Assembly: GCA_910589145.1 (NCBI GenBank)
Contig: CAJUSD010000007.1
Location: forward strand, 1-64,000
Length of the DNA stretch: 64,000 nt
From: an uncultured Oscillospiraceae bacterium
GTDB taxonomy: Bacteria; Bacillota; Clostridia; Oscillospirales; Ruminococcaceae
Direction: 5' to 3'
Below are positions 26,238-34,631 of the stretch, piece by piece. Positions within the stretch are counted from its first letter, which is position 1. Each line of letters opens with the position of its first letter. The notes under the pieces were generated by a model. It saw only the letters and a program-made list of their open reading frames with translations. It had not been told where the DNA came from and ran no database searches. The position numbers and the translations under genes are program-made.

Positions 26238-26936
26238 ATGACTTACGAACTTACCAAGCTTTTACAGCAAAACACCTACCCCGGACGGAGTATTGTATTG
26301 GGCAAACATAAGGACGGCAAACATATGGTTATCGCCTATTTTATCATGGGGCGGAGCGTCAACAGCCGCAACCGCATCTTTGTCGCCGATGGCGACGGGC
26401 TGCGCACCCAGGCCCATGATCCTGCAAAGCTTTCTGATCCATCCTTGGTAATCTATGCACCTGTCCGTGTTTTGAACGGTGTGCAGATTGTCACCAACGG
26501 CGACCAGACCGACACCATCTATGACTTTATGTCCCAGGGAAAAACCTTTGAAGAGGCCCTCCGAACCCGTACCTTTGAGCCGGATCCGCCTATCTATACC
26601 CCCCGCGTCTCTGGCATTGTTGAGAAGGGTAATTATAAGCTGTCTATCCTGAAAAGCGCAGACGGTGATTCTTCCAGTGTGCGGCGGTACTTTTTTGAGT
26701 ACACCAGTCCTATGGCGGGACAGGGGCATTTTATCCATACCTACCGCTGTGACGGCAACCCTGTCCCCTCCTTTGAAGGGGAGCCGGAGCAGGTGGAGAT
26801 TGACGGAACTTTGGACGAATTCACCAATGCCATTTGGGAAAGCCTCAACATGGACAACAAGGTTTCCCTGTTTACCCGGTTCATTGATTTGGAAACAGGG
26901 AAATTTGAAACACGGATTGTCAACAAAAACCAGTAA
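26238..26936 (+). CDS. IMP cyclohydrolase, PurO-like (archaeal-type fold)
   Basis: This 232-residue protein matches the stand-alone IMP cyclohydrolase family first defined in archaea as PurO, not the MGS-like domain of bacterial PurH. Typical segments are YPGRSIVLGKHKDGKH (about 13), IMGRSVNSRNRIF (about 34), and VIYAPVRVLNGVQIVTNGDQTDTIYDFM (about 72-100). It should close FAICAR to IMP, the last step of the pathway. The ATG at 26238 follows AAGGAG. The next gene encodes an AICAR transformylase that lacks its own cyclohydrolase domain, which fits. Confidence 0.88.
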   Translation: MTYELTKLLQQNTYPGRSIVLGKHKDGKHMVIAYFIMGRSVNSRNRIFVADGDGLRTQAHDPAKLSDPSLVIYAPVRVLNGVQIVTNGDQTDTIYDFMSQGKTFEEALRTRTFEPDPPIYTPRVSGIVEKGNYKLSILKSADGDSSSVRRYFFEYTSPMAGQGHFIHTYRCDGNPVPSFEGEPEQVEIDGTLDEFTNAIWESLNMDNKVSLFTRFIDLETGKFETRIVNKNQ

Positions 26937-26961
26937 TTTTTAGAAAGGCGGAGCGTAAAAG

Positions 26962-28140
26962 ATGGCCAACGAACTGCAATTAAAATACGGCTGCAACCCC
27001 AACCAGAAACCATCCAGGGTGTATATGGAGGATGGGAAGGAACTTCCCATCACTGTTTTGAGCGGGCGGCCCGGATATATCAATCTTCTGGACGCTTTCA
27101 ATAGCTGGCAGCTTGTTAAAGAGCTGAAAGAAGCAACCGGGCTTCCTGCCGCTGCTTCCTTTAAGCACGTCAGCCCGGCGGGGGCGGCTATTGGACTTCC
27201 CCTCTCCGATGTGCTGAAAAAAATCTACTATGTGGGCAAAGGGGAGCTTTCCCCTCTGGCCTGTGCTTATGCAAGGGCAAGGGGTGCAGATCGCATGTCC
27301 TCCTTTGGAGATTTCGCCGCCCTTTCCGATACCTGCGATTTGGCTACTGCCAAGCTGCTGAACCGGGAGGTTTCCGACGGGGTGATTGCCCCCGGTTATA
27401 CCGAGGAAGCGTTGGAACTGCTGAAAGCCAAGCGGAACGGAACTTATAACGTTATCCAAATCGACCCGGACTTTAAGCCCGCTCCCATTGAACGGAAACA
27501 GGTGTTCGGTGTGACCTTTGAACAGGGGCGCAATGAAATTAAGCTGGACGGAAGCATTTTAGAGAACATTGTCACCGAAAACAAGACCCTGACCGCTGAA
27601 CAGAAGCGGGATTTGGTAATTTCCCTGATTACCTTGAAATACACCCAGTCCAATTCGGTCTGCTATGTGAAGGATGGACAAGCTATCGGCATCGGCGCAG
27701 GGCAGCAGTCCAGAATCCACTGCACGAGGCTTGCGGGCAACAAGGCGGATATCTGGTGGCTGCGGCAGAATCCAAAGGTGCTGGCCCTGCCTTTCAAGAA
27801 GGGAATCAAACGGGCTGACCGGGATAACACCATTGACGTATACATCTCCGACGACTATATGGATGTGCTGGCAGACGGCATCTGGGAGAACTTCTTTGAA
27901 ACCAAGCCGGAGCCCCTTTCCAGAGAGGAAAAGAAGGAGTGGCTGAAACAGCTCACCGGTGTGGCGTTGGGTTCTGATGCGTTCTTCCCCTTTGGTGACA
28001 ACATCGAGCGGGCGCACCGGAGCGGCGTGGCCTGTATCGCGCAGCCTGGCGGTTCGATTCGGGATGATAATGTGATTGAGGTCTGCAACCGGTATGGAAT
28101 CGCCATGGCGTGTACCGGAATTCGTCTGTTCCACCATTAA
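26962..28140 (+). CDS. purH: AICAR formyltransferase, stand-alone (PurH lacking the cyclohydrolase domain)
   Basis: This 392-residue protein corresponds only to the transformylase half of PurH. It starts at LKYGCNPNQKPSRVY and has AASFKHVSPAGAAIG (about 65), GAGQQSRIHCTRLAG (about 250) and FPFGDNIERAHRSGV (about 350). The usual N-terminal MGS-like IMP cyclohydrolase domain of about 200 residues is absent. The missing activity is provided by the PurO-like gene 25 bases upstream. It formylates AICAR using 10-formyl-tetrahydrofolate. Confidence 0.94.
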   Translation: MANELQLKYGCNPNQKPSRVYMEDGKELPITVLSGRPGYINLLDAFNSWQLVKELKEATGLPAAASFKHVSPAGAAIGLPLSDVLKKIYYVGKGELSPLACAYARARGADRMSSFGDFAALSDTCDLATAKLLNREVSDGVIAPGYTEEALELLKAKRNGTYNVIQIDPDFKPAPIERKQVFGVTFEQGRNEIKLDGSILENIVTENKTLTAEQKRDLVISLITLKYTQSNSVCYVKDGQAIGIGAGQQSRIHCTRLAGNKADIWWLRQNPKVLALPFKKGIKRADRDNTIDVYISDDYMDVLADGIWENFFETKPEPLSREEKKEWLKQLTGVALGSDAFFPFGDNIERAHRSGVACIAQPGGSIRDDNVIEVCNRYGIAMACTGIRLFHH

Positions 28141-28168
28141 GCGCCAATCTGACAGTACATAAGGAAAA

Positions 28169-28202
28169 AGGTTCGATTCAGCATAGCTGCTGAATCGAAC
28201 CT
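28169..28202. terminator. Perfect 15-bp hairpin after purH
   Basis: AGGTTCGATTCAGCA, a 4-base loop and its exact complement form a stable stem. The plus strand lacks a T run; the minus strand has TTTTT. It is probably a transcript-end or stabilising structure for the purine genes. Confidence 0.5.
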
Positions 28203-28289
28203 GTAAGGCGTGTAATACTTGTTGTTTTGCGGACTTTGGCAGCTTAAAGTATAAGAACGTTAAAATCCGATTGACAGGAGGGCTTGCCT

Positions 28290-28829
28290 ATGAATGCGCT
28301 TATCATAAATTGCAGTCCTGTGCGGACAGGAGCAACGGCGGAAATCGTAAACATCGTTTCGGAAAAATTATCCCATAAATACACTACGAAAAGTGTTTGT
28401 ATTGACGACTATCATTTTCATTTTTGCAGGGGGTGCAGGAGCTGCCATACCACCGCAAAATGTGTTCAAAATGATGATGTGGATTTGCTGATGGATGAAT
28501 TTGAATGGGCGGACATAATTGTTTCGGTTTCTCCCTCCTATTGGGCAGATATTCCGGGGCAATTTAAAGCGTTTATTGACAGATGTACCCCCTGGTGCAA
28601 TACCCATGATCCCCACGCGGCTGTCAGCGCCGGTAAAAAAGGCTATGCGATAGCGCTTCGGACAGGTCCCGGTATGAAAGAATGTGAGAAGGTCATCGGC
28701 AGTATAGAGCATTTTTATGGTCACTTGGAAATTAAATGCTGTGAATCACTCGGATTATGTTCAGTCGAATTTAAAGAGGCGGTAAAATCCAGAGAAAAGG
28801 AAATAATGGCTTTTTGCGAACAGATATAA
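28290..28829 (+). CDS. Flavodoxin-family NAD(P)H-dependent oxidoreductase
   Basis: This 179-residue protein has the flavodoxin-like fold of NADPH-dependent FMN reductases: MNALIINCSPVRTGATAEIV (phosphate loop), FCRGCRSCHTTAKCVQNDD (about 47, a C-x2-C pair seen in iron-sulfur flavoproteins), and SPSYWADIPGQFKAFIDR (about 83). The ATG at 28290 follows AGGAGG. Partner and substrate are unknown. It is cargo between purH and purD. Confidence 0.85.
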   Translation: MNALIINCSPVRTGATAEIVNIVSEKLSHKYTTKSVCIDDYHFHFCRGCRSCHTTAKCVQNDDVDLLMDEFEWADIIVSVSPSYWADIPGQFKAFIDRCTPWCNTHDPHAAVSAGKKGYAIALRTGPGMKECEKVIGSIEHFYGHLEIKCCESLGLCSVEFKEAVKSREKEIMAFCEQI

Positions 28830-28860
28830 TAAAGGACAGTTTAGAGGGAGGGCGATACCT

Positions 28861-29538
28861 ATGGTGAAAGCGGTCATTTTTGATATGTTTGAAACCCTGG
28901 TGACACAATATTATAACTGCCCCCTGTATTTTGGAGAACAGATTGCCGCGGACATTGGCATCAGCAATGAGGAATTTCAAACAATATGGGAACCCTCTGG
29001 AGAAAAAAGGACAATAGGCATTCAGACATTAGAGGATGTGCTGGAAGAAATATTAAGGAAGCATAACCTTTATTCCGAGTATTTGTTAAAGCGCATTGTG
29101 GAAAAAAGAATCGCCACAAAGCAGGCGTGCTTTGAAAATTTGGATCCAGAGATCATCCCCATGCTGGAGGAAATCAAGCGTTCAAAGAAAAAGCTTGCGC
29201 TAATCAGCAACTGCTTTTCGGAGGAAGCGGACGTTATCAGGCAGAGCAAAATTGCGGGTTATTTTGACAGTATGCTCTTATCTTTTGAGCAGGGAATGAA
29301 AAAACCGGATGCAAAAATATTTGAAAAGTGTGTCAAAGAGCTGAATGTAACGCCAAATGAATGTTTATATATTGGGGACGGCGGCAGCAGCGAACTGGAA
29401 GCGGCAAGGGACGCGGGAATGACAGCATTGCAGGCCGGATGGTACATGGAGCAGAGCGGCTGGCTGGATAACGGCAGGAAACCGGATTTCCCGCTGCTGC
29501 ATACCCCAAAAGATGTGCTGGGGTATTTGGGAGAGTGA
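28861..29538 (+). CDS. HAD-superfamily hydrolase
   Basis: This 225-residue protein has all four HAD motifs: FDMFETL (motif I, with D-x-F-E rather than the usual D-x-D, so the second Asp is replaced), LISNCFSEEAD (II), KKPDAKIF (III, Lys) and YIGDGGSSELEAA (IV). The changed motif I recalls dehalogenase-like or non-phosphatase members, so phosphatase activity should not be assumed. It starts 31 bases after the flavodoxin gene. Confidence 0.85.
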   Translation: MVKAVIFDMFETLVTQYYNCPLYFGEQIAADIGISNEEFQTIWEPSGEKRTIGIQTLEDVLEEILRKHNLYSEYLLKRIVEKRIATKQACFENLDPEIIPMLEEIKRSKKKLALISNCFSEEADVIRQSKIAGYFDSMLLSFEQGMKKPDAKIFEKCVKELNVTPNECLYIGDGGSSELEAARDAGMTALQAGWYMEQSGWLDNGRKPDFPLLHTPKDVLGYLGE

Positions 29539-29560
29539 TTTCAGGTGTGGGGGGATTTTC

Positions 29561-29752
29561 ATGAATAATATTATGAGCATTGTTAATGCAGGCGTTTGCA
29601 CAGGGTGTAATGCGTGCGGTTTCTGTGAACATATTTCTTTTCAGCAAAATCAATATGGCTTTTATTCGCCTGTTGTTGATGACAAATGTAATAATTGCGG
29701 TAAATGTGTAAAGGAATGTATTTATGATCCGAATAGAGAGGATGATGATTGA
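29561..29752 (+). pseudogene. Truncated two-cluster ferredoxin-like fragment
   Basis: Only 63 residues remain. They carry two Cys clusters, CTGCNACGFC and CNNCGKCVKEC, in the arrangement seen at the N terminus of coenzyme F420 hydrogenase/dehydrogenase beta-subunit-like proteins (about 350-400 residues), after which the frame ends. It has a good ribosome binding site (GGGGGG), so a free small ferredoxin is the alternative. Confidence 0.55.
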
Positions 29753-30041
29753 CAAGTTTGTTAGAAATTGTTATAAAAGAACCAGTCAATAAATCGGGAT
29801 TTTTTAATAAAATGGAAAATTATGTGGAACGGATGAGAAAATCGTTACTCTTGGTGAAATTACTTCTAAGTGGTGGTTATAAACAACTTTTCTTTTGTAG
29901 AGGTAACACAAATGGATATATCTTCTTTCTCTAATGCTTATACTGTGTGCCGCATGGAAAAAACGTCTGCTTCTTCGGCGTATCCGTTATACAAGTTATC
30001 AGAAGCATATTAGCCTGGTAATTCACATTTTAGGAGAGAAT
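29753..30041 (+). other. AT-rich debris with short open frames between the ferredoxin fragment and the ankyrin gene
   Basis: Several short frames overlap here. One, 29912-30013 (33 codons, starting MDISSFSNAYTV after AGAGG), resembles the start of a longer protein that has been cut off. Another frame at 29749-29934 starts with TTG and has no recognisable domain. I read the stretch as the remains of deleted genes. Confidence 0.4.
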
Positions 30042-31115
30042 ATGGCCAAAAAGCGTAAAACACTTCCAAAAGAAATAGTTCCGCTTTTGGAAAGTAAGGA
30101 CATAGGGGCTTTAAAAGAGCAATTTTTGCGGTGTGAGCCAAATGCTATACAAAATAAATACAGCTCCAATATTTTTTCTCTGTCTCCCCTGCCGCGGGAA
30201 TTTGCTTTTTGGGCAAAAGAACAGGGAGCAGATGTAAATTTCAAAGATTATTATGGACAAACGCCGATCTTTAACCACGCCTCTGCCTGGAATGGCGATG
30301 TACAGCTTTTAATTGACCTGGGAGCTAATGTCAATCTTGCCAAGTATGATGGAACTACACCATTGCATCTTGCGGCAATGTATGGGCGTTCAGAAGCTGT
30401 CAAGGCTCTGCTGAATGCCGGTGTTGATGTGAATATCAAATCAGGCAGAATTGATTGGCCAGGTTTTCTGACCCCTCTGGAAAAGACTCTTCTGCAAGAA
30501 CGCCTTCCCTATGAAAAGCTGCTGGAAATCTGTACGCTTCTTCTGGATCATGGAGCTGTAATTTCAGAACGCGCCCGTGAATTTTTCCGGAAATCGGCAG
30601 AGCGGTTTCAACGGGTTAAACGTGGAATCCAGGACCCAGAATTTCTGCGCAGTCAGACAAAAGGGTTGGAGGAACTTTATAAGCTGTTCAGAGTTGAGCC
30701 AGTTGGAGAAGTGCCCTTCCACGATGGAATATCCCCCATCCGTATACCGGAACAGAGCGGAAGTGATTCATTTCGTATGCTTTGGAATTATCTTGTCCCG
30801 CCCAGCGGAAAAGCACAGACTGCACAGGGAGAGGCGATCCGAATTGCAGGTAAAGTGAACCACGAGATTATGGGAAACGGAAGTATGAATTGGGATAAAG
30901 ATTATCAGGAAATGCTCCGTATATTTCCGGCATATCTCCGCTTGGGAAATCCGCTGAAAGAGGAGGATATTGCACAGGCAGAAAAGACAGCACAGCTTTT
31001 GCGGTACGGCCGGGATGATGGGGACCTGTCAATCGCTCTGTGCGCTTATGCAGTAGCTTGGGTATTACGAAACCCGGAAGTACTTCCTCTGCTGGAAGCA
31101 AACTATTCAAGATGA
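30042..31115 (+). CDS. Ankyrin-repeat protein
   Basis: This is a 357-residue protein. The ATG at 30042 follows TAGGAGAG; the longer upstream reading is not needed. About three ankyrin repeats lie in residues 55-160, with the hallmark GTTPLHLAAMYGRSEAVKALL and GADVN/GANVN turns. The C-terminal 170 residues are helical and unassigned. Ankyrin repeats bind other proteins, so the partner cannot be told from sequence. It lies among unrelated single-gene cargo. Confidence 0.85.
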   Translation: MAKKRKTLPKEIVPLLESKDIGALKEQFLRCEPNAIQNKYSSNIFSLSPLPREFAFWAKEQGADVNFKDYYGQTPIFNHASAWNGDVQLLIDLGANVNLAKYDGTTPLHLAAMYGRSEAVKALLNAGVDVNIKSGRIDWPGFLTPLEKTLLQERLPYEKLLEICTLLLDHGAVISERAREFFRKSAERFQRVKRGIQDPEFLRSQTKGLEELYKLFRVEPVGEVPFHDGISPIRIPEQSGSDSFRMLWNYLVPPSGKAQTAQGEAIRIAGKVNHEIMGNGSMNWDKDYQEMLRIFPAYLRLGNPLKEEDIAQAEKTAQLLRYGRDDGDLSIALCAYAVAWVLRNPEVLPLLEANYSR

Positions 31116-31201
31116 GTCCCCTGCTGTGTACATCTGCTTTTAGTTTATTGGGAAGCCGTCAGATTTGCTGAAACGATAACTGCAAAACGGAGGATTCAGG
31201 T

Positions 31202-31315
31202 GTGAAAGAAGAAGTCCCTCAACCGCATAAGGGAAAGCTGCAATATCATTGGAGGCTTACAAAAGATGATTATAACAAACGCCAAGGAGGGCTACAATGG
31301 AAAGATATGAATTAA
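31202..31315 (+). CDS. Small protein of 37 residues overlapping the cytidine deaminase start
   Basis: A GTG placed 8 bases after CGGAGGA opens a 37-codon basic frame (starts MKEEVPQPHKGKLQYHW, ends KRQGGLQWKDMN). Its 3' end overlaps the next gene by 19 bases in another frame and contains that gene's ribosome binding site, which suggests translational coupling. No family is recognised. Confidence 0.4.
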   Translation: MKEEVPQPHKGKLQYHWRLTKDDYNKRQGGLQWKDMN

Positions 31316-31707
31316 ACGAAAAGGACAAAATGCTGATAGAAACAGCCCTTGCTGTGTTAAAAGAGAATTTTGATGACGGAGTATACAACCACACGGTTGG
31401 ATGCGCAATCTTATGTAAAAATGGCGCTGTCTATAAGGGAGTAAACTGCGACGGAATCCACGGCTCCTGCGCAGAGTACATAACCATGGGGATTGCCGTT
31501 TCAGCGGGGGAAAGAGATTTTGATACAATCGTGGCGGTTCACGAGAAACACTTGAACAGCGTTATCCCGCCCTGCGGGAATTGCAGGCAGATGCTGTATG
31601 AGTACTGCCCCGATATAAAGGTAATTGTGAACGATGAAAGCGGAAACCTGATTAAAGTGAAAGCAAGAGATTTGCTGCCGTTCGCATGGCAATCGGTAAT
31701 ATGTTAA
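31297..31707 (+). CDS. Cytidine deaminase-family protein
   Basis: This 136-residue protein has the zinc deaminase signature: CAE in GSCAEYITMG (about residue 51) and PPCGNCRQML (about 88). It resembles the homotetrameric cytidine/blasticidin-S deaminase group. The usual substrate is cytidine or deoxycytidine. GAGG lies close to the start. It follows an overlapping small ORF and precedes an AT-rich membrane protease gene. Confidence 0.88.
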   Translation: MERYELNEKDKMLIETALAVLKENFDDGVYNHTVGCAILCKNGAVYKGVNCDGIHGSCAEYITMGIAVSAGERDFDTIVAVHEKHLNSVIPPCGNCRQMLYEYCPDIKVIVNDESGNLIKVKARDLLPFAWQSVIC

Positions 31708-31734
31708 ATTGTAATTTGTAATGGATAACTATAT

Positions 31735-32580
31735 ATGAGATTAAACATAAAATGTAAACTGAATCACTTGTGCATTGCAATATTCACATTTTGTCTGTCT
31801 GTAAGGTTTGCCGAGTATTTTCTAATTGGAACAGACAAAACGGTTATTGGGGAAAATGTACTTCACAAAGTTGTTGGAATTATTGTATTAGCAGTGATAT
31901 TAAAAAGCTTAAATCTTACATGGGGTGATATTGGATTTCAAAGAAATGGCTTCCTAAGCGATATTTTGAAAGGTTTGTTATTGGGAAGCCTTTGCTTTAT
32001 GATTTCATATGGGTTGGAATTTTCAATTTTAGCTCTGCAGCACAATCCTGCACATTTTGAAATATATATCAGCAGTTTTTCTTTAACTGGTTTTCAAGTA
32101 AAAAATACAGATTTTCTTTTCTTTGCGTTGTGTATATTATTCAATGCCATCAATGTATGGATGGAGGAGGGCGTTTTTCGCGGACTGTTTATTAAAACGC
32201 TCTCTGAATCAAATTCATTTATGAAAGCGAATTTTACTGCCGCTTTTTTATTTGGTATTTGGCACATTGTAATGCCATTCAGAAGCTATATAAATGGTGA
32301 AATGTCATTTGCGGCAATGGCTCTAATGGGGATCGGCTATATTATCCTTTCTGGAATTATGGGGATAAAGTGGGGACTTCTTTACCGCATGACAGGAAAT
32401 ATATGGGTAGGAGTTGGGGACCATCTATTAAATAATACCGTTGCTACAAATATGCTGCACGTTATTTCTTTAAAGGGTGCAGACGAATTGCAAATTGTCC
32501 GAGTTATGGCTGCACAGCTTATTTCCTTTGCCGTTGTGTTGGCGATTTATTATTACAAGGGCAGAAAGGGAAATAAATAA
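31735..32580 (+). CDS. CPBP-family intramembrane glutamic endopeptidase
   Basis: This 281-residue membrane protein has about eight hydrophobic segments and the CPBP (CAAX protease/bacteriocin-processing) motifs: EEGVFRG (about 142), FGIWHIVMPF (about 177), and GDHLLNN (about 230). Members process small peptides or give immunity to bacteriocins. The gene is much richer in A and T than the purine genes. The motif AAATTCCGGTTTAT begins at its stop codon. Confidence 0.87.
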   Translation: MRLNIKCKLNHLCIAIFTFCLSVRFAEYFLIGTDKTVIGENVLHKVVGIIVLAVILKSLNLTWGDIGFQRNGFLSDILKGLLLGSLCFMISYGLEFSILALQHNPAHFEIYISSFSLTGFQVKNTDFLFFALCILFNAINVWMEEGVFRGLFIKTLSESNSFMKANFTAAFLFGIWHIVMPFRSYINGEMSFAAMALMGIGYIILSGIMGIKWGLLYRMTGNIWVGVGDHLLNNTVATNMLHVISLKGADELQIVRVMAAQLISFAVVLAIYYYKGRKGNK

Positions 32581-32664
32581 ATTCCGGTTTATAGAGGTAA
32601 AGAACATGATGAATAAATGTGAAAGAAAAATGCATTTAAACGGATTTTGCAGCAGAGGAATGAT

Positions 32665-33270
32665 ATGAATAAAAAAACAGAAGAATCAAGAATTGCGTAC
32701 AATAAAATCGCATCCGAATACGATTCGTCGCGGGAAGGACAATTTACCAGATTTCATATTAAGGAACTATCTGATACAATAGATTTGAGGGAAGGTGACG
32801 TTGTCCTTGATATTGCGTGTGGGAATGGGACACTGTTGAGGGAATTATCAAAAAAGGCAAAAATTCAGGCAAATGGAATAGATGTATCAGAAAATATGAT
32901 TCTTGCTGCAAAAATGCGTTATTCTAATATGAATTTTGAGGTAAAGACATGTTTTCCACTTGAATGGAGTGATGAAAGCATTGATGTTATAACGGTATGC
33001 TGTGCATTTCATCACTTTGATAATCCACAGGGATTTGTAGATGAATGTAAAAGAGTTTTAAAGAAAAACGGTACAGTATATATAGCTGACCCTAACTTTG
33101 GAACAGTGCTCAGATTTTTTGCAAATCAATTTTGGCTTCCCTTTTCAAAAACTGGCGATGTGAGGATATACAGCCCAAAAGAGTTAGAGGCTTTTTTTTA
33201 TCATTCTGGATTTGAAACAGTACAGGTTTATAAAAAAGATAAGGGTTTGTTTCTTAAAGCTAAAAAGTAA
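32665..33270 (+). CDS. Class I SAM-dependent methyltransferase
   Basis: The protein has 201 residues from the ATG at 32665 (CAGAGGA upstream). The SAM-binding motif is VVLDIACGNGTLL (about 46), followed by GIDVSENMI and the post-motif VITVCCAFHHFDNP (about 110). It belongs to the UbiE/Methyltransf_11 type; the substrate is unknown. It is AT-rich like its neighbour. A 20-codon frame between the two genes (32607-32668) is probably not meaningful. AAATTCCAGTTTAT follows four bases after the stop. Confidence 0.87.
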   Translation: MNKKTEESRIAYNKIASEYDSSREGQFTRFHIKELSDTIDLREGDVVLDIACGNGTLLRELSKKAKIQANGIDVSENMILAAKMRYSNMNFEVKTCFPLEWSDESIDVITVCCAFHHFDNPQGFVDECKRVLKKNGTVYIADPNFGTVLRFFANQFWLPFSKTGDVRIYSPKELEAFFYHSGFETVQVYKKDKGLFLKAKK

Positions 33271-33330
33271 CAACAAATTCCAGTTTATAAGGAAGAACAA
33301 ATATAATAAAACCAAGGAGGTTTGACATCA

Positions 33331-34611
33331 ATGTCACAAAAAACGTCAATGGATATTCTGGTAGTAGGTAGCGGCGGACGGGAACACGCCATCATTAAAA
33401 AGCTGAAAGAAAGCCCTGACTGCGGAAAGGTCTACTGCTGTCCCGGCAACGGCGGCATTGCGGCGGACGCGGAATGCCATCCTATCAAGGCCACTGATAT
33501 TGACGGTATGGTCGCTTTCGCAAAGGAGAAGCAGGTCGATTTGGTGGTCGTCGCGCCGGACGATCCCCTGGTGCTTGGCATGGCTGACGCCATGGAACAG
33601 GCAGGTTTCCTGACCTTCGGGCCGAGCCAAAAGGCTGCCATGATTGAGGGAAGCAAGGTTTTTTCCAAGGGGCTGATGAAAAAATACGGCATCCCCACAG
33701 CGGCTTATGAGGTTTTCGACGATCCCCGGAAAGCCCTTGATTACATTACCGAAAAAAATGAGTTCCCCGTTGTCATCAAAGCCGACGGCCTGGCTTTGGG
33801 GAAAGGGGTCATTATCGCCAAGTCTCTAGACGAGGCAAAGGACGGGCTGCACACCATCATGGAGGAAAAAGCCTTTGGCAGGAGCGGGAATCAGGTGGTT
33901 GTGGAGGAGTTCCTCACCGGGCCGGAGGTTTCTGTTCTGGCCTTTACCGATTCCAAGGTTGTCAGGCCGATGATTTCCTCAATGGATCACAAGCGGGCCA
34001 ATGACAACGACGAGGGCCTGAATACCGGCGGCATGGGCACCATCTCCCCCAACCCCCACTATACCCCAGAACTTGCGCAGCAGGCTATGGAAAAAATTTT
34101 CCTGCCCACCATCGCCGCCATGAATCAAGAGGGACGGCCTTTCAAGGGCTGTCTGTATTTCGGGCTGATGCTCACCCCTAAGGGACCGTATGTCATTGAA
34201 TACAACTGCCGTTTTGGAGACCCGGAAACACAGGTTGTCCTGCCCATGCTGGAAACAGATTTAATCGCCATTATGAAGGCTGTGGCAAATGAAACTTTGG
34301 GCGATCTTGAAATCAAGTGGAAAGACGGGGCTTGTGCCTGTGTTATTTTGGCAAGCGGCGGATATCCCCAAAAGTATGCCGCTGGCAAGGAAATCGCCGG
34401 GCTGGACGAAAAGGGACAGGTTCCCGGAGCGACTGTGTACCATGCTGGGACAAAATCTGAAAGTGGGAAATTCCTCACTGCCGGCGGGCGCGTCCTTGGG
34501 GTGTCTGCTGTTGGGAAGGATTTGCAGGAAGCTCTTAAAAAGTCCTATGGCTGCGTGAAGAAGATTTCCTTTGAAAATATGCACTATCGGACGGATATTG
34601 GAAAGCATTGA
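33331..34611 (+). CDS. purD: Phosphoribosylamine-glycine ligase (GAR synthetase)
   Basis: This 426-residue PurD joins phosphoribosylamine and glycine using ATP. The ATG at 33331 is set 10 bases behind AAGGAGG; a TTG inside that spacing is unlikely. Motifs include DILVVGSGGREHAI, the ATP-grasp segment FPVVIKADGLALGKGV (about 146), GGMGTISPNPHYTP (about 232) and EYNCRFGDPETQVVLP (about 287). This is the last gene of the purine backbone, and its stop overlaps the following GH27 reading frame. Confidence 0.96.
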   Translation: MSQKTSMDILVVGSGGREHAIIKKLKESPDCGKVYCCPGNGGIAADAECHPIKATDIDGMVAFAKEKQVDLVVVAPDDPLVLGMADAMEQAGFLTFGPSQKAAMIEGSKVFSKGLMKKYGIPTAAYEVFDDPRKALDYITEKNEFPVVIKADGLALGKGVIIAKSLDEAKDGLHTIMEEKAFGRSGNQVVVEEFLTGPEVSVLAFTDSKVVRPMISSMDHKRANDNDEGLNTGGMGTISPNPHYTPELAQQAMEKIFLPTIAAMNQEGRPFKGCLYFGLMLTPKGPYVIEYNCRFGDPETQVVLPMLETDLIAIMKAVANETLGDLEIKWKDGACACVILASGGYPQKYAAGKEIAGLDEKGQVPGATVYHAGTKSESGKFLTAGGRVLGVSAVGKDLQEALKKSYGCVKKISFENMHYRTDIGKH

Positions 34612-34631
34612 CGGGAGGCGGCAAACACACC

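Noticed and set aside
32607..32668. A 20-codon frame between the CPBP and methyltransferase genes
   Set aside because: It is short, has a weak ribosome binding site and overlaps the next start; chance is the simpler reading.
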